This document shows positions 46,449 through 57,809 of a stretch of DNA of 64,000 bases, in pieces. Under the pieces are notes generated by a model that saw only the letters and a list, made by a program, of their open reading frames with translations, did not search any database and was not told the DNA's origin. Source of the DNA: Cryobacterium glucosi (GTDB lineage Bacteria > Actinomycetota > Actinomycetes > Actinomycetales > Microbacteriaceae); NCBI RefSeq assembly GCF_004402235.1, contig NZ_SOFS01000012.1, forward strand, positions 186,001 to 250,000, in the 5' to 3' direction. How positions within the stretch are numbered: the first letter of the stretch is position 1; each line of letters opens with the position of its first letter. A program made the position numbers and the translations under genes.

Positions 46449-47441
46449 TCAAACATCGTCGAGGTCAGCCGGAAGGTTCGCATCGGTTCCGGGGATCCCG
46501 AGGTCGACGGCCTTTTTGTCCGCCATGGCGAGCAAGCGGCGGATGCGTCCGGCGACGGCGTCCTTCGTCATGGGCGGATCGGCGTGGTGGCCCAGTTCGT
46601 CGAGGCTGGAGTCGCGGAACGAGAGGCGCAACTCGCCTGCGTAACGGAGGTGTTCCGGAATATCGCTGCCGAGGATTTCCATCGCGCGCTGCACGCGGGC
46701 GCACGCCGCAACGGCGGCCTGCGCGCTGCGGCGGAGGTTGGCGTCGTCGAAATTGACGAGGCGGTTGGCCGTTGCGCGCACCTCACGGCGCTGTCGGAGC
46801 GCTTCCCAGTTGAGCACGGTCTCCGCCGCACCCATGTGCACGAGCATGGCGCCGATGGCGTCGCCGTCGCGGATCACGACCCGGTGCACGCCCCGCACCT
46901 CACGGGCCTTGGCGACGACGCCGAGTCGACCGGCCGTACCGACGAGGGCCATCGCGGCCTCGTTGCCCGGGCAGGTCACTTCGAGGGCCGCCGAGCGACC
47001 GGGATCGGTGAGGGAGCCGTTCGCGAGGAACGCACCGCGCCAGACGGCGGCGATCTCTTCCTTGGACCCCGTGGTCAGCCGGTTCGGCAGACCTCGGATG
47101 GGGCGTCGCCGGGCGTCGAGCAGGCCGGTCTGTCTGGCCAGGGTTTCTCCCCCATCGAGCACGCGCACCAGGAAGTGGCTGGTGCGGCGCAGGCCGGATG
47201 CCGAAATCACGGAGACTTCGCTGCGGACGCCGTAGAGTTCGGCGAGGTCCTTCCGCACCCGGCGGGCGAGGAGTGCGGTGTCGAGCTCGGATTCGATCGC
47301 GATCCGGCTGTTGATCATGTGCAGGCCGCCGGAGAATCGCAGAATCGTCGCGAGCTCCGCCGCCCGCACCGTGGTCTTCGACACGTCAACCCGTGCAAGT
47401 TCATCTTTGACGTCGGCCGTGAGTGCCAATCGTTTGTCCAT
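46449..47441 (-). CDS. whiA: DNA-binding protein WhiA
   Basis: A 330-residue WhiA, a conserved Gram-positive regulator of division and, in Streptomyces, sporulation. It has an N-terminal LAGLIDADG-derived domain (about 20-210, including [11 protein letters not shown] and GAFLANGSL) and a C-terminal helix-turn-helix (about 225-320, with [17 protein letters not shown]). The start is ATG 47441 or the TTG four codons later, where the usual N-terminus [10 protein letters not shown] begins. A longer frame runs upstream but is out of family. It follows rapZ directly; no yvcK gene lies between them. Confidence 0.94.
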   Translation of the reverse strand: MDKRLALTADVKDELARVDVSKTTVRAAELATILRFSGGLHMINSRIAIESELDTALLARRVRKDLAELYGVRSEVSVISASGLRRTSHFLVRVLDGGETLARQTGLLDARRRPIRGLPNRLTTGSKEEIAAVWRGAFLANGSLTDPGRSAALEVTCPGNEAAMALVGTAGRLGVVAKAREVRGVHRVVIRDGDAIGAMLVHMGAAETVLNWEALRQRREVRATANRLVNFDDANLRRSAQAAVAACARVQRAMEILGSDIPEHLRYAGELRLSFRDSSLDELGHHADPPMTKDAVAGRIRRLLAMADKKAVDLGIPGTDANLPADLDDV

Positions 47442-47524
47442 TCTGTCGTACTGACCCCAAAATGGGTCGGTCTGTGGTCTGTGTGGCCCGGCGCAGCCCG
47501 CGGGGCGGCGCACCGGGCGGGGTC

Positions 47525-48397
47525 TTACTCCCGGCCGAGGTCGCGATTCTTGAGGCTTATCGCGACTCCGGGCAGATCGCCGATCCGGCGAGCGATTTCG
47601 CGGGCCATCGCCACCGAGCGATGCTTGCCGCCCGTACAGCCGATGGCGATGGTGGCGTGGCGTTTGTTCTCGCGCTGGTAGCCCGCCAGCACCGGTGCGA
47701 GCGCCAGGGAGTAGTGCTCGATGAAGTCCAGGGCGCCTTCCTGGGCCAGCACGTAGTCCCGCACTTCGGGGTCCTGTCCGGTGTGGGAGCGGAGTTCGGG
47801 CACCCAGAACGGATTCGGCAGGAAGCGGACATCGGCGACCATGTCGACATCCGTGGGAAGACCGTACTTGAAGCCGAAACTCATGACCGTGACGTGCACG
47901 CCTGCGGCATCTTCGGCCGCGAAGCGTTCGCTGATGGTCGTCGCGAGCTGGTGGATGTTGAGGTCGGACGTGTCGATGACCATGTCGCACGATTCACGGA
48001 CGGCGCGCAACCGGGTGCGTTCGGCGTCGATGCCATCGAGGATGGTGCCGTCGCCCTGCAGCGGATGCGGACGGCGCACGGACTCGAAACGCCGCACGAG
48101 GACGTCGTCCCTGGCCTCGAGAAAGATCACGCGCAACTGGGAGCCGTTGCGGAGGGACTGCACGATCTCCTGGAAGTCCGCGAAGAAGTCACGGCCGCGG
48201 ATGTCCACGACGGCGGCGATCTTGGGCAGGCTCGTGCCCGCCTTGCCGGCGAGTTCGACGAGCGGGCGCAGCATTTGCGGCGGAAGGTTGTCGACGACGT
48301 ACCAGCCGAGGTCTTCGAGGGCGTTGGCCACTGTCGAACGCCCGGCCCCGGACATTCCCGTGACGATAAGCATTTCCTGCTTGTCGTTCTCCGTCAT
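47525..48397 (-). CDS. rapZ: RNase adapter protein RapZ (YvcJ) family
   Basis: A 290-residue P-loop nucleotide-binding protein. Walker A is GMSGAGRST (about 14-22) followed by the conserved [14 protein letters not shown]. In enterobacteria RapZ controls GlmS mRNA decay; in Gram-positive bacteria YvcJ has a less defined role linked to nucleotide-sugar and envelope signals. The C-terminal domain ends with the conserved [17 protein letters not shown]. It lies between uvrC and whiA, the usual actinobacterial order. Confidence 0.93.
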   Translation of the reverse strand: MTENDKQEMLIVTGMSGAGRSTVANALEDLGWYVVDNLPPQMLRPLVELAGKAGTSLPKIAAVVDIRGRDFFADFQEIVQSLRNGSQLRVIFLEARDDVLVRRFESVRRPHPLQGDGTILDGIDAERTRLRAVRESCDMVIDTSDLNIHQLATTISERFAAEDAAGVHVTVMSFGFKYGLPTDVDMVADVRFLPNPFWVPELRSHTGQDPEVRDYVLAQEGALDFIEHYSLALAPVLAGYQRENKRHATIAIGCTGGKHRSVAMAREIARRIGDLPGVAISLKNRDLGRE

Positions 48398-48460
48398 CCT
48401 GGGGGTGCGCCTTCTGTCGGTGGTGGGCCTGTCAGTCCAGCCTACCGACCGAGATCGGTT

Positions 48461-50362
48461 TCAGGCGCGAAAGTGCTGGTGGATCGTCGCCGCGAGGCCT
48501 GGTCCGATGCCGCGGACCTCCGCGATTGCCTCGATGGGGGCCTCTTTGAGCCGGGCGACGGATCCGAAATGCTGCAACAGCACTTTGACCCGTGCCGGGC
48601 CGAGGCCGGCGATCTCGCCGAGGACCGTTGCGATGTCGCGTTTGCGGCGGGCGCGCTGGTGGGTGATCGCGAAGCGGTGGGCCTCGTCCCGGATCCGCTG
48701 GATGAGGAAGAGTGCGTCGCTGTTGCGCGGCAGGATGACGGGATAGTCCGAGTCCGGCAGCCAGATCTCCTCGAGGCGCTTGGCGATGCCGCACAGCTGG
48801 ATGCCGGTGACCCCGGATTCGCGAAGCGCCCTGGCCGCCGCAGCGACCTGCGGCTGGCCGCCGTCGACGATCAGGAGGTTCGGCTGGTACCGGAACTTCT
48901 TGCGTCTGGCCGGCGAGTCCGGCGACGCACCCGCGGGATCCGGTGCGGGCTCCGTGCCGGCATCCGTTGCAGGGCCGTCGTCTGGCACGAGGTAGGCGAG
49001 GCGCCTGGTCAGGGTGCGGTAGATCGAGTCGGTGTCGTCTGTGGACTCCGGGATGCTGAAGCGCCGGTATTCGTCCGTGCGTGGAAGCCCGTCTTCGAAG
49101 ACCACCATCGAGGCGACGATGTTCGTGCCGCTCAGGTGCGAGACGTCATAACACTCCATTCGGAGCGGCGCCGAGTCCATACCGAGCGCCTCCTGGATGT
49201 CCTCGAGCGCCTTGGAGCGTGCGACGAAGTCGGAGCTGCGGCGGGTCTTGTAGAGCATCAGTGCCTGCCGTGCGTTCTGGGTGGCCGTCGCGAGCAGAGC
49301 GGCCTTCTCGCCGCGCTGGGCGGCCACGAGGTGCACCTTGCGCCCGGCGATGCCGCCGAGCCATTCTTCGAGCGCTGCGGAGTCGTCAGGAAGCAACGGG
49401 ACGACGACCTCCCGCGGCGGCACGGCGTCCCTGGAGTATGCGGTCTGCAGCACGGAATCGATCAGCTCCCCTGTTGTCAGGTCCAGCTCCTTGTCGACGA
49501 CCCAGCCGCGGACACCGCGGATCCGGCCGCCGCGCACGATGAACAGCTGCACAGCCGCAGCGAGCTCGTCCTCCTCGACGGCGAACAGGTCGATGTCGAC
49601 GTTGTCACGCAGCACGACCGCACTCTTCTCGAGCACGTTCGTGAGCGCCTTGACCTGGTCCCGCCGTTTGGCCGCGAGCTCGTACTGCTGGCCGAGGGCA
49701 GCGGCCTTCATCTCGTTGGTCAGTCGGTTGATCATGGTGCGGTCCTGGCTCGCCATGAAACTCACGAATTCGTCGACGATGACGCGGTGCTCCTCGATCG
49801 AGACCTTCTGGGAGCACGGGCCGAAGCAGCGGCCGATCTGGCCGGCGAAACACGGTTTCCCCGATTGCATGGCGCGTTTGTAGTTGGCGTTGTTGCAGGT
49901 GCGGATCGGGAAGGCCTTGAGCATCAGGTCGATCGTCTCGTGAACGGCCCAGACCTTGGGGTACGGGCCGAAATAACGCGCGCCGCGGATGCCGGTGGTG
50001 CGGGTGACGAGGGCGCGCGGCGCCTCGTCTGCGAGGGTCACGGCGAGGTACGGGTAGGACTTGTCGTCCTTGAACTGCACGTTGAACGGCGGGTCGAACT
50101 CGTTGATCCAGGTCCATTCGAGCTGGAGGGCCTCGACCTCGGTTCCGACTGTGGTCCACTCGACGGACGCGGCCGTCGTGACCATGCGCCGGGTGCGCTC
50201 GTGCAGGCTGCTGAGCGGCGCGAAGTAGTTGCTGAGGCGGGCGCGCAGGTTCTTGGCCTTGCCGACGTAGAGCACCCGCCCGGTCTCGTCGCGAAAGCGG
50301 TACACGCCAGGGACCGTGGGGATCTCCCCCGCCTTCGGCCGATAGCTCAACGCGTCCGACAT
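48461..50362 (-). CDS. uvrC: Excinuclease ABC subunit C
   Basis: A 633-residue UvrC, the dual-incision nuclease of nucleotide excision repair. The N-terminal GIY-YIG domain starts with [20 protein letters not shown] (about 18-37), a UVR helical motif lies at about 205-240, the RNase H-like C-terminal nuclease domain contains [21 protein letters not shown], and a helix-hairpin-helix pair closes the protein. A clear AGGAGAG precedes ATG 50362. It is followed by rapZ and whiA on the same strand. Confidence 0.97.
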   Translation of the reverse strand: MSDALSYRPKAGEIPTVPGVYRFRDETGRVLYVGKAKNLRARLSNYFAPLSSLHERTRRMVTTAASVEWTTVGTEVEALQLEWTWINEFDPPFNVQFKDDKSYPYLAVTLADEAPRALVTRTTGIRGARYFGPYPKVWAVHETIDLMLKAFPIRTCNNANYKRAMQSGKPCFAGQIGRCFGPCSQKVSIEEHRVIVDEFVSFMASQDRTMINRLTNEMKAAALGQQYELAAKRRDQVKALTNVLEKSAVVLRDNVDIDLFAVEEDELAAAVQLFIVRGGRIRGVRGWVVDKELDLTTGELIDSVLQTAYSRDAVPPREVVVPLLPDDSAALEEWLGGIAGRKVHLVAAQRGEKAALLATATQNARQALMLYKTRRSSDFVARSKALEDIQEALGMDSAPLRMECYDVSHLSGTNIVASMVVFEDGLPRTDEYRRFSIPESTDDTDSIYRTLTRRLAYLVPDDGPATDAGTEPAPDPAGASPDSPARRKKFRYQPNLLIVDGGQPQVAAAARALRESGVTGIQLCGIAKRLEEIWLPDSDYPVILPRNSDALFLIQRIRDEAHRFAITHQRARRKRDIATVLGEIAGLGPARVKVLLQHFGSVARLKEAPIEAIAEVRGIGPGLAATIHQHFRA

Positions 50363-50413
50363 GAACTCTCCTGGTACTTCCCCGCGCCGGACAGAAACCG
50401 GCCGAACAGAATT

Positions 50414-53281
50414 TTAGCGCGCCGCCAGGATCTCTTTGAGGAAGGTGCCCGTGTGGCTCTTCTTGACGGTCGCGATGTGCTCCGGTGTTCCGGTCGCGAG
50501 CACGCGCCCGCCGCCGGACCCGCCCTCCGGCCCGAGGTCGATCACCCAGTCGGCCGATTTGATCACGTCGAGGTTGTGCTCGATCACGATCACGGTGTTG
50601 CCCTTGTCGACGAGACTGTTGAGCACCAGCAGGAGCTTGCGCACGTCTTCGAAGTGCAGCCCGGTCGTGGGTTCGTCGAGCACGTAGACGCTGCGGCCGT
50701 TCGAGCGACGCTGGAGTTCGGTGGCGAGCTTGACGCGCTGCGCCTCACCTCCGGAGAGCGTCGTGGCGCTCTGGCCGAGGCGCACATAGCCGAGTCCGAC
50801 CTCGACGAGGGTCTTCAGGAAGCGGTGGATCGCCGAGATCGGCTCGAAGAATTCCGCAGCCTCGCTGATCGGCATGTCGAGGACCTCGGCGATGTTCTTG
50901 CCCTTGTAGTGAACGGTGAGGGTGTCGCGGTTGTACCGCGCTCCCCCGCAGACCTCGCACGCGACATAGACGTCGGGCAGGAAGTTCATCTCGATCTTGA
51001 TCGTGCCGTCGCCGGAGCAGGCTTCGCAGCGGCCGCCCTTGACGTTGAAGCTGAACCGGCCGGGCAGGTAGCCCCGCGCCTTCGCCTCGATCGTCTCCGA
51101 GAAGAGGGTGCGGATCTTGTCGAACACGCCCGTGTACGTCGCCGGGTTGGACCGAGGGGTGCGGCCGATCGGGGCCTGGTCGACGTGGATGACCTTGTCC
51201 AGCTGCTCGAGCCCGGTGACCCTGGTGTGCTTGCCGGGGAGCTTGCGGGCGCCGTTCAGCCGGTTGGCGAGCACCCGGTAGAGGATGTCGTTGACGAGGG
51301 AGGACTTTCCGGAGCCGCTCACGCCGGTGACGGCGGTGAAGGTGCCGAGCGGGAACGTCACGGAGACCTTCTTGAGGTTGTTCGCCTCCGCCCCGATCAC
51401 GTTGATCTGGCGGTCAGGGTCGATCGGCCTGCGCGTCTCAGGCGTCTCTATCGACTTGCGGCCGGCGAGGTAGTCTCCCGTGAGCGACTCCCGGTTCTCC
51501 AGGAGGCTCGCGTAGGAGCCGGAGTGCACGACGTGGCCGCCGTTCACGCCGGCGCCGGGACCGATGTCGACGATCCAGTCGGCCATCTTGATGGTGTCCT
51601 CGTCGTGTTCGACGACGATGAGGGTGTTGCCGAGGTCGCGGAGGGCGACGAGGGTCTCGATGAGTCGCCGGTTGTCCCGCTGGTGCAGGCCGATGCTCGG
51701 CTCGTCGAGCACGTAGAGCACCCCGGTCAACCCGGAGCCGATCTGCGTGGCCAGACGGATGCGCTGGGCCTCTCCGCCGGAGAGGCTCGCGGCTGCGCGG
51801 GCCAGGTTCAGGTAGTTGAGGCCGACCCGGATCAGGAAGTCCAGCCGCGCCTTGATCTCGCGGAGGACCTGGGCCGCGATCATGGCCTCACGGTCGGTCA
51901 GTTCGAGCAGGTCCATGAACGACCGGGCGTCCGCGAGGCTCAGGTTGCAGACATCCGCGATGCTGGAGCCGTGGATCAGCACGGCGAGGACCTCGGGCTT
52001 GAGCCGGGTGCCCGAGCAGACCGGGCAGTCGATCTCGCGGAGGTACTCGCCCCAGCGGGCCCGCTGGGTGTCGGACTCCGCCTGCAGGTACTGGCGTTCG
52101 ATGTACGGCACGACGCCTTCGAAGCCGGAGGTGTAGCTCATCTCACGGCCGTAGCGGTTCTTCCACTTCACGCGGACCTCGAAGTTGTCGCCGCGGAGCA
52201 CGGCATTCTGCACGTCGGGCGTGAGTTCGCCCCAGGGGGTGTCGAGTGAGAAGTCGAGGTCGTGCGCGAGGCCGTCGAGCAGCTTCTCGTAGTACTGGAA
52301 GAGTCCCTTGCCCTGGGTGGTCCAGGGCAGCACGACGCCCTCCGCGATGCTGAGCTCAGGGTCGCCGAGAAGGAGATCCTGGTCGACGGACATTCGCGTG
52401 CCGAGGCCGGAGCACTCGGGGCAGGCGCCGAAGGGCGCGTTGAAGGAGAAGGTGCGCGGTTCGATCTCGGTGAGCTGCACGGGGTGGTTGTTCGGGCAGG
52501 AGAGCTTCTCGGAGTAGCTCTGCCACGCCGCGTCACCCTCCCCGTCGACGTAGTTGATCTGGACGATGCCGTCGGTGAGTTTGAGCGCGGTCTCGAGGGA
52601 GTCGGTCAGGCGGCTGAGGAGTTCCGGCGCCGCGACGAGGCGGTCGACGACCACGGAGATGTCGTGCTTGAGCTGCTTCTTGAGCGTCGGCGGTTCGCTG
52701 AGCTGGATCTGGGTGCCGTCGACCATGGCGCGGGAGTAGCCGCCGGCGGCGAGCTCCTTGAACAGGTCGACGAACTCGCCCTTCTTCTGGGAGACGACCG
52801 GGCTCAGGATCTGGTACCGGGTGCCCTGCGGAAGTTCCATGAGCTGGTCGGCGATCTGCTGAACGGTCTGGGCCTGGATGACCTCGCCGCAGACGGCGCA
52901 GTGCGGCACTCCGATGCGCGCCCAGAGCAGGCGCATGTAGTCGTAGACCTCGGTGATCGTGCCGACAGTCGACCGCGGGTTGCGGTTGGTCGACTTCTGG
53001 TCGATCGAGACGGCGGGGCTGAGCCCCTCAATGAAGTCGACGTCCGGCCGGTCGACCTGGCCGAGGAACTGGCGTGCGTACGCGGAGAGCGACTCGACGT
53101 AGCGGCGTTGCCCCTCCGCGAAGATGGTGTCGAACGCGAGTGAGGACTTGCCCGAACCGGACAGTCCCGTGAAGACGACCAGGGAATCCCTGGGGATCTC
53201 CAAATCGACGTTGTGCAGGTTGTGCACACGCGCACCGCGGACACTGAGCTTGGACCCGGACGTTACCTTGGAAATTGACAC
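50414..53281 (-). CDS. uvrA: Excinuclease ABC subunit A
   Basis: A 955-residue damage-recognition ATPase with two ABC modules. Walker A motifs are GLSGSGKSS (about 36-44) and GVSGSGKSS (second half), with signatures [12 protein letters not shown] and [12 protein letters not shown]; zinc-finger pairs include ACPECSG and CEACSG...ACEVCGG. GTG 53281 is preceded by TAGACT and 6 nt on the minus strand, suggesting a leaderless mRNA. A LexA-like box lies 56 bp upstream. It is separated from uvrB by 101 bp. Confidence 0.97.
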   Translation of the reverse strand: MSISKVTSGSKLSVRGARVHNLHNVDLEIPRDSLVVFTGLSGSGKSSLAFDTIFAEGQRRYVESLSAYARQFLGQVDRPDVDFIEGLSPAVSIDQKSTNRNPRSTVGTITEVYDYMRLLWARIGVPHCAVCGEVIQAQTVQQIADQLMELPQGTRYQILSPVVSQKKGEFVDLFKELAAGGYSRAMVDGTQIQLSEPPTLKKQLKHDISVVVDRLVAAPELLSRLTDSLETALKLTDGIVQINYVDGEGDAAWQSYSEKLSCPNNHPVQLTEIEPRTFSFNAPFGACPECSGLGTRMSVDQDLLLGDPELSIAEGVVLPWTTQGKGLFQYYEKLLDGLAHDLDFSLDTPWGELTPDVQNAVLRGDNFEVRVKWKNRYGREMSYTSGFEGVVPYIERQYLQAESDTQRARWGEYLREIDCPVCSGTRLKPEVLAVLIHGSSIADVCNLSLADARSFMDLLELTDREAMIAAQVLREIKARLDFLIRVGLNYLNLARAAASLSGGEAQRIRLATQIGSGLTGVLYVLDEPSIGLHQRDNRRLIETLVALRDLGNTLIVVEHDEDTIKMADWIVDIGPGAGVNGGHVVHSGSYASLLENRESLTGDYLAGRKSIETPETRRPIDPDRQINVIGAEANNLKKVSVTFPLGTFTAVTGVSGSGKSSLVNDILYRVLANRLNGARKLPGKHTRVTGLEQLDKVIHVDQAPIGRTPRSNPATYTGVFDKIRTLFSETIEAKARGYLPGRFSFNVKGGRCEACSGDGTIKIEMNFLPDVYVACEVCGGARYNRDTLTVHYKGKNIAEVLDMPISEAAEFFEPISAIHRFLKTLVEVGLGYVRLGQSATTLSGGEAQRVKLATELQRRSNGRSVYVLDEPTTGLHFEDVRKLLLVLNSLVDKGNTVIVIEHNLDVIKSADWVIDLGPEGGSGGGRVLATGTPEHIATVKKSHTGTFLKEILAAR

Positions 53282-53336
53282 CGTTCGAGTCTATTGAGTG
53301 CCACCGACACTCCTGCGCCCCGGACGCACGCCCTGA

Positions 53337-53352
53337 GCGAACAAACGTTCGA
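53337..53352. promoter_or_regulatory. LexA-like SOS box upstream of uvrA
   Basis: GCGAAC-N4-GTTCGA matches 11 of 12 positions of the actinobacterial LexA box TCGAAC-N4-GTTCGA. It lies in the uvrB-uvrA gap, 56 bp upstream of the uvrA start codon. DNA-damage induction of uvrA is therefore likely; the distance from the predicted leaderless promoter is somewhat large. Confidence 0.65.
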
Positions 53353-53382
53353 ATTCCGACCGCGACGTTGGGCGGTTGTTGA

Positions 53383-55443
53383 TCAGATGTGCCCGGCCTT
53401 CTCCATCTGGCGGAGTTCGCGTTTGAGTTCGGAGACCTCGTCCCGGAGCCGGGCAGCGAGTTCGAACTTGAGCTCGCCCGCGGCCTCGAGCATCTGGCCA
53501 CTGAGGTCGGCGATGATCGACTCGAGGTCGTTGGCTCCGTTCGCGGCGATGCCGGTGCGGAGCGGGGTCGCCGCGACCTTGCGCCGGGCGTCGCGACCGG
53601 CGAGGAGCTCGGCGGTGTCGGCCTCTTCCCGCGCGAGGATGTCGGTGATGTCGGCGATCCGTTTGCGGAGCGGAGTGGGGTCGATGCCGTGCAGGGTGTT
53701 GTAGGCGACCTGCTTTTCGCGGCGGCGGTCGGTCTCGTCGATCGCGCGTTCCATCGAGGCGGTCAGCCGGTCGGCGTACATGTGCACCTCGCCGGAGACG
53801 TTCCGGGCGGCCCGGCCGATCGTCTGGATGAGGGAGGTTGCGGAGCGCAGGAACCCTTCCTTGTCGGCGTCGAGGATTGCGACGAGCGACACCTCGGGCA
53901 GGTCGAGGCCCTCCCGGAGGAGATTGATGCCGACGAGGACGTCGTACACGCCCGCGCGGAGCTCGGTGAGGAGCTCGACCCGGCGCAGGGTGTCGACGTC
54001 GGAGTGCAGGTAGCGCACCCGGACGCCGGCCTCGGTGAGGAAGTCCGTGAGTTCCTCGGCCATCTTCTTGGTGAGGGTCGTGACGAGTACCCGCTCGTTG
54101 AGTGCGACGCGCTTGTGGATCTCCTCGAGGAGGTCGTCGATCTGTCCCTTGGACGGCTTGACGATGATCTGCGGGTCGATGAGCCCGGTCGGGCGGATGA
54201 TCTGTTCGACGATGCCGTCTGCGATGCCCATCTCGTATTTCCCGGGCGTGGCGGACAGGTACACGGTCTGGCCGACCCTGTCCTTGAATTCGTTGAACTT
54301 GAGCGGCCGGTTGTCGAGGGCGCTCGGGAGCCGGAAGCCATGCTCGACGAGCGTGCGTTTGCGGGACGAGTCCCCCTCGTACATCGCCCCGATCTGCGGG
54401 ACGGTGACATGGGATTCGTCGATGACCATCAGGAAGTCGTCGGGGAAGTAGTCGAGGAGACAGTGCGGCGCCTCCCCCGGTGACCGCTGGTCGATGTGCC
54501 GGGAGTAGTTCTCGATGCCGGAGCAGAAGCCGATCTGTTCCATCATCTCGAGGTCGAAGGTCGTGCGCATCCGAAGTCGCTGCGCCTCGAGCAGTTTGCC
54601 TTCCCGTTCGAGCTGGCCGAGCCGTTCGGCGAGTTCTTCCTGGATGGTGACGATGGCCCGCTGCATGGTCTCGGTGCTCGCGACGTAGTGCGAGCCGGGG
54701 AAAACGGACACGGATTCGAGCTTGCGGACGATGTCACCGGTGAGCGGGTGCAGGCTGTAGAGCGCCTCGATCTCATCGCCGAACATCTCGATCCGGATCG
54801 CGAGTTCCTCGTACATCGGGATGATCTCGATGGTGTCGCCGCGCACCCGGAAGTGGCCCCTGGAAAAGTCGACGTCGTTGCGCTGGTACTGCATCGCAAC
54901 GAACTTGCGGATCAGCCAGTCACGGTCGACCTTCTGGCCCACCTGGAGGGCGATCATGGCCTCCATGTATCCCTCGGGTGTGCCGAGGCCGTAGATGCAG
55001 GACACGGTGGAGACGACGACGACGTCGCGGCGGCTCAGGAGCGAGTTCGTGGTGGAGTGCCTGAGCCGCTCGACCTCGGCGTTGATCGAGGAGTCCTTCT
55101 CGATGAAGGTGTCCGTCTGCGGGACGTACGCCTCCGGCTGGTAGTAGTCGTAGTACGACACGAAGTACTCGATGGCGTTGTTCGGCATCAGCTCGCGGAA
55201 CTCGTTCACGAGCTGGGCTGCGAGGGTCTTGTTGTGCGCGAGCACGAGCGTCGGGCGCTGCACCTGTTCGATCAGCCAGGCGGTCGTCGCGGACTTGCCG
55301 GTTCCGGTGGCTCCGAGGAGCACGATGTCGGTTTCACCGGCGTTGATGCGTTCGGCGAGTTCTTTGATCGCGGTCGGCTGGTCGCCGCTCGGCGTGTATT
55401 CGCTCACGACCTCAAAGGGATGTACGGATCGCGTGGGTTCCAT
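53383..55443 (-). CDS. uvrB: Excinuclease ABC subunit B
   Basis: A 686-residue helicase-like subunit that verifies damage and loads UvrC. Walker A is [12 protein letters not shown] (about 43-54), the beta-hairpin region is [12 protein letters not shown] (about 97-108), the DEAD-type motif is VIDESH, and motif VI is QTIGRAARN; the C-terminal UVR motif spans about 640-675. TAGACT (55450-55455, minus) is 6 nt before ATG with GGAGGG between them, too close for a normal ribosome-binding site, so a leaderless start is plausible. That hexamer overlaps the coaE stop. Confidence 0.97.
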   Translation of the reverse strand: MEPTRSVHPFEVVSEYTPSGDQPTAIKELAERINAGETDIVLLGATGTGKSATTAWLIEQVQRPTLVLAHNKTLAAQLVNEFRELMPNNAIEYFVSYYDYYQPEAYVPQTDTFIEKDSSINAEVERLRHSTTNSLLSRRDVVVVSTVSCIYGLGTPEGYMEAMIALQVGQKVDRDWLIRKFVAMQYQRNDVDFSRGHFRVRGDTIEIIPMYEELAIRIEMFGDEIEALYSLHPLTGDIVRKLESVSVFPGSHYVASTETMQRAIVTIQEELAERLGQLEREGKLLEAQRLRMRTTFDLEMMEQIGFCSGIENYSRHIDQRSPGEAPHCLLDYFPDDFLMVIDESHVTVPQIGAMYEGDSSRKRTLVEHGFRLPSALDNRPLKFNEFKDRVGQTVYLSATPGKYEMGIADGIVEQIIRPTGLIDPQIIVKPSKGQIDDLLEEIHKRVALNERVLVTTLTKKMAEELTDFLTEAGVRVRYLHSDVDTLRRVELLTELRAGVYDVLVGINLLREGLDLPEVSLVAILDADKEGFLRSATSLIQTIGRAARNVSGEVHMYADRLTASMERAIDETDRRREKQVAYNTLHGIDPTPLRKRIADITDILAREEADTAELLAGRDARRKVAATPLRTGIAANGANDLESIIADLSGQMLEAAGELKFELAARLRDEVSELKRELRQMEKAGHI

Positions 55444-55452
55444 CCCTCCAGT

Positions 55453-56091
55453 CTAGATTCGACCACCGACACTCTCGGTGCCGGCAGAGTTTCCGGCGCT
55501 CCGCACGCGTTCCCAGAGCGCGTCGACCTGTCGCAGGGTGTGTTCCAGGGTGCCATCGGTGTCGATCACGACGTCGGCGATCGCAAGCCGTTCGGCATCA
55601 TCGGCCTGGGCGCGGATGCGCAGGGCCGCGTCCTCCTGGCTCATCCGGCGCAGGTCGACCATCCGTTGCATCCGGGTCTCCGGAGTCGCCTGGGTGACGA
55701 CGACGAGGTCGAACGGATGCTCGACGGCCGCCTCGACCAGAAGGGGTACGTCGTAGACGACCACCGCCGAGGGATTCGCGAGCCCGGCTGCACGAATGCG
55801 TGCGTTCGTGAGCGACCGCACTGCGGGGTGCACGATCGCGTTGAGCCTCGCCAGGGCCGCCGGGTCGCCGAAGACGATCGCGCCGAGTCTGGGCCGGTCC
55901 AGCGCACCGTCCGGTCCGACGAGAGCGGTGCCGAACTCCGCCGCGATCGCCGCCAGGACGGGGCTGCCCGGTTCGACGACCTCGCGGGCGAGGCGATCCG
56001 CATCGATGACGACGGCCCCGTGTTCCGTGAGGGCGCTCGCAACGGTGCTCTTGCCGGATGCGATCCCGCCGGTCAGTCCAATGAGGTACAC
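55453..56091 (-). CDS. coaE: Dephospho-CoA kinase
   Basis: A 212-residue kinase for the last step of coenzyme A synthesis. The P-loop GLTGGIASGKST begins at about residue 5, DADRLAREVV follows, and the lid region with RMQRMVDLRRMSQEDAALRIRAQ is typical. It is the short form without the UPF0157 domain fused in some mycobacteria. GTG 56091 matches the family N-terminus (VYLIGLTGG); the longer open frame upstream runs antisense into rpsA 3' sequence and is not supported. Confidence 0.92.
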   Translation of the reverse strand: MYLIGLTGGIASGKSTVASALTEHGAVVIDADRLAREVVEPGSPVLAAIAAEFGTALVGPDGALDRPRLGAIVFGDPAALARLNAIVHPAVRSLTNARIRAAGLANPSAVVVYDVPLLVEAAVEHPFDLVVVTQATPETRMQRMVDLRRMSQEDAALRIRAQADDAERLAIADVVIDTDGTLEHTLRQVDALWERVRSAGNSAGTESVGGRI

Positions 56092-56126
56092 CCCGGCAAT
56101 GCTACCGATGTGGCCAGGGCGCAGAA

Positions 56127-56158
56127 AACCGGCCGGGCCCCGAAGGGTCCGGCCGGTT
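56127..56158. terminator. Terminator between rpsA and coaE
   Basis: AACCGGCCGG (56127-56136) with its complement, extended by GCCC/GGGT and closed by CGAA, forms a 14-bp stem just downstream of the leftward rpsA gene. It likely ends or strongly reduces the rpsA transcript. Confidence 0.83.
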
Positions 56159-56182
56159 CTGGTGTTGCGGTGGAGCTGCGTG

Positions 56183-57640
56183 CTAGTTGTTGCTGCTGAG
56201 CTTCTCGCGCAGTGCGGCGAGTGCCTCGTCGTCAGCAAGCGTTCCGGCTCCGGCCGTCTCGCTCGAGAACGAGTTGCCAGCTGCGGAGGGAACGTCGCCG
56301 ACGGCGATGATCTCGTCGTTCGCGGACGCGACCTGCTTCTTGTGGGCTTCCCAGCGAGCCTGGGCTGCAGCGTAGTCCTGCTCCCACTTCTCGCGCTGGT
56401 TTTCGAAGCCTTCGCGCCACTCGTTGGTCTCCGGGTCGAAGCCCTCGGGGTACTTGTAGTTGCCCTGGTCGTCGTACTCGGTGAGCATTCCGTAGAGCGC
56501 CGGGTCGAACTCGGTGCCCTCGGGGTCGACACCCTCGTTGGCCTGCTTGAGGCTCAGCGAGATGCGGCGACGCTCGAGGTCGATGTCGATGACCTTGACG
56601 AAGACCTCGTCGCCGACCGAAACGACCTGCTCGGCGAGCTCGACGTGCTTGCCGGAGAGTTCGCTGATGTGGACCAGGCCCTCGATGCCCTCTGCAACGC
56701 GAACGAACGCGCCGAAGGGGACGAGCTTGGTGACCTTGCCCGGTGCAACCTGGCCGATGGCGTGGGTGCGGGCGAAGACCTGCCACGGGTCTTCCTGGGT
56801 GGCCTTGAGCGACAGCGACACGCGCTCGCGCTCGAGGTCGACCTCGAGGATCTCGACGGTGACTTCCTGGCCAACCTCGACGACCTCGCTGGCGTGCTCG
56901 ATGTGCTTCCAGCTGAGTTCGGAGACGTGAACCAGGCCGTCAACGCCACCGAGGTCGACGAACGCACCGAAGTTGACGATCGAGGAGACGACGCCCTTGC
57001 GGACCTGTCCCTTCTGGAGGTTGTTGAGGAACGTGGTGCGGCTCTCGGACTGCGTCTGCTCGAGCAGGGCACGACGGGACAGCACAACGTTGTTGCGGTT
57101 CTTGTCGAGCTCGAGGATCTTCGCTTCGATCTCCTGGCCCAGGTACGGGGTCAGGTCGCGAACGCGGCGAAGCTCGATGAGCGAGGCCGGCAGGAAGCCA
57201 CGGAGGCCGATGTCGACGATGAGCCCGCCCTTGACGACCTCGATGACCGAACCGGTGACAACGCCATCGGATTCCTTGATCTTCTCGACGTCGCCCCACG
57301 CACGTTCGTACTGGGCGCGCTTCTTCGAGAGGATGAGGCGGCCTTCTTTGTCTTCCTTCTGGAGAACAAGGGCCTCGACCAGGTCGCCGACCTTGACAAC
57401 CTCGGAAGGGTCAACGTCGTGCTTGATGGAAAGTTCGCGGGAGGGAATGACGCCCTCGGTCTTGTAACCCACGTCGAGGAGGACCTCGTCGCGGTCGATC
57501 TTCACAACGGTGCCCTCGATGAGGTCTCCGTCGTTGAAGAATTTCAGAGTCTTTTCGACCGCGGCAAGAAAGTCTTCAGCAGATCCAATGTCGTTGATGG
57601 CGACCTGCTTAGGTGCCCTATCGGTCGTTGCGATTGTCAT
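56183..57640 (-). CDS. rpsA: 30S ribosomal protein S1
   Basis: A 485-residue S1 protein with four S1 RNA-binding repeats (about 38-105, 123-190, 207-277 and 294-365), each containing the GxV...G-A-F-V type core such as VNFGAFVDLGGVDGLVHVSEL. The C-terminal 120 residues are acidic and low-complexity, as in actinobacterial S1. It binds mRNA at the ribosome; leaderless messages, common here by prediction, do not need its mRNA-recruiting step. It is preceded by a promoter with an embedded palindrome. Confidence 0.97.
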   Translation of the reverse strand: MTIATTDRAPKQVAINDIGSAEDFLAAVEKTLKFFNDGDLIEGTVVKIDRDEVLLDVGYKTEGVIPSRELSIKHDVDPSEVVKVGDLVEALVLQKEDKEGRLILSKKRAQYERAWGDVEKIKESDGVVTGSVIEVVKGGLIVDIGLRGFLPASLIELRRVRDLTPYLGQEIEAKILELDKNRNNVVLSRRALLEQTQSESRTTFLNNLQKGQVRKGVVSSIVNFGAFVDLGGVDGLVHVSELSWKHIEHASEVVEVGQEVTVEILEVDLERERVSLSLKATQEDPWQVFARTHAIGQVAPGKVTKLVPFGAFVRVAEGIEGLVHISELSGKHVELAEQVVSVGDEVFVKVIDIDLERRRISLSLKQANEGVDPEGTEFDPALYGMLTEYDDQGNYKYPEGFDPETNEWREGFENQREKWEQDYAAAQARWEAHKKQVASANDEIIAVGDVPSAAGNSFSSETAGAGTLADDEALAALREKLSSNN

Positions 57641-57716
57641 GTAGTAGTTGCTCCAGGATGGACATAAGTCGGGCCATACGCGAACGGGTGGGGATTGTGG
57701 ACTCCGCGCATGGCAG

Positions 57717-57746
57717 CGGATAGTTCGTCACAAACGTGACAGTCAA
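57717..57746 (-). promoter_or_regulatory. rpsA promoter with palindromic spacer
   Basis: On the minus strand TTGACT (57741-57746) and TATCCG (57717-57722) are spaced by 18 bp. The spacer contains the inverted repeat GTCAC-GTTT-GTGAC (57727-57740), placed where a repressor could block polymerase. A leader of about 65-70 nt separates it from the rpsA ATG. Confidence 0.65.
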
Positions 57747-57809
57747 GCTTAGCTGTTTGCAGGGGCCACCGGCAACATCCGCTTGTCACGTCGTGTACGC
57801 GGAGAGACG

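Noticed and set aside
47423..52249. Plus-strand open frame of 1608 codons opposite whiA, rapZ, uvrC and uvrA
   Set aside because: It lies antisense to four well-conserved genes and has a composition (valine, aspartate, glycine, glutamate rich) typical of the reverse frame of high-GC genes; no domain is recognisable.
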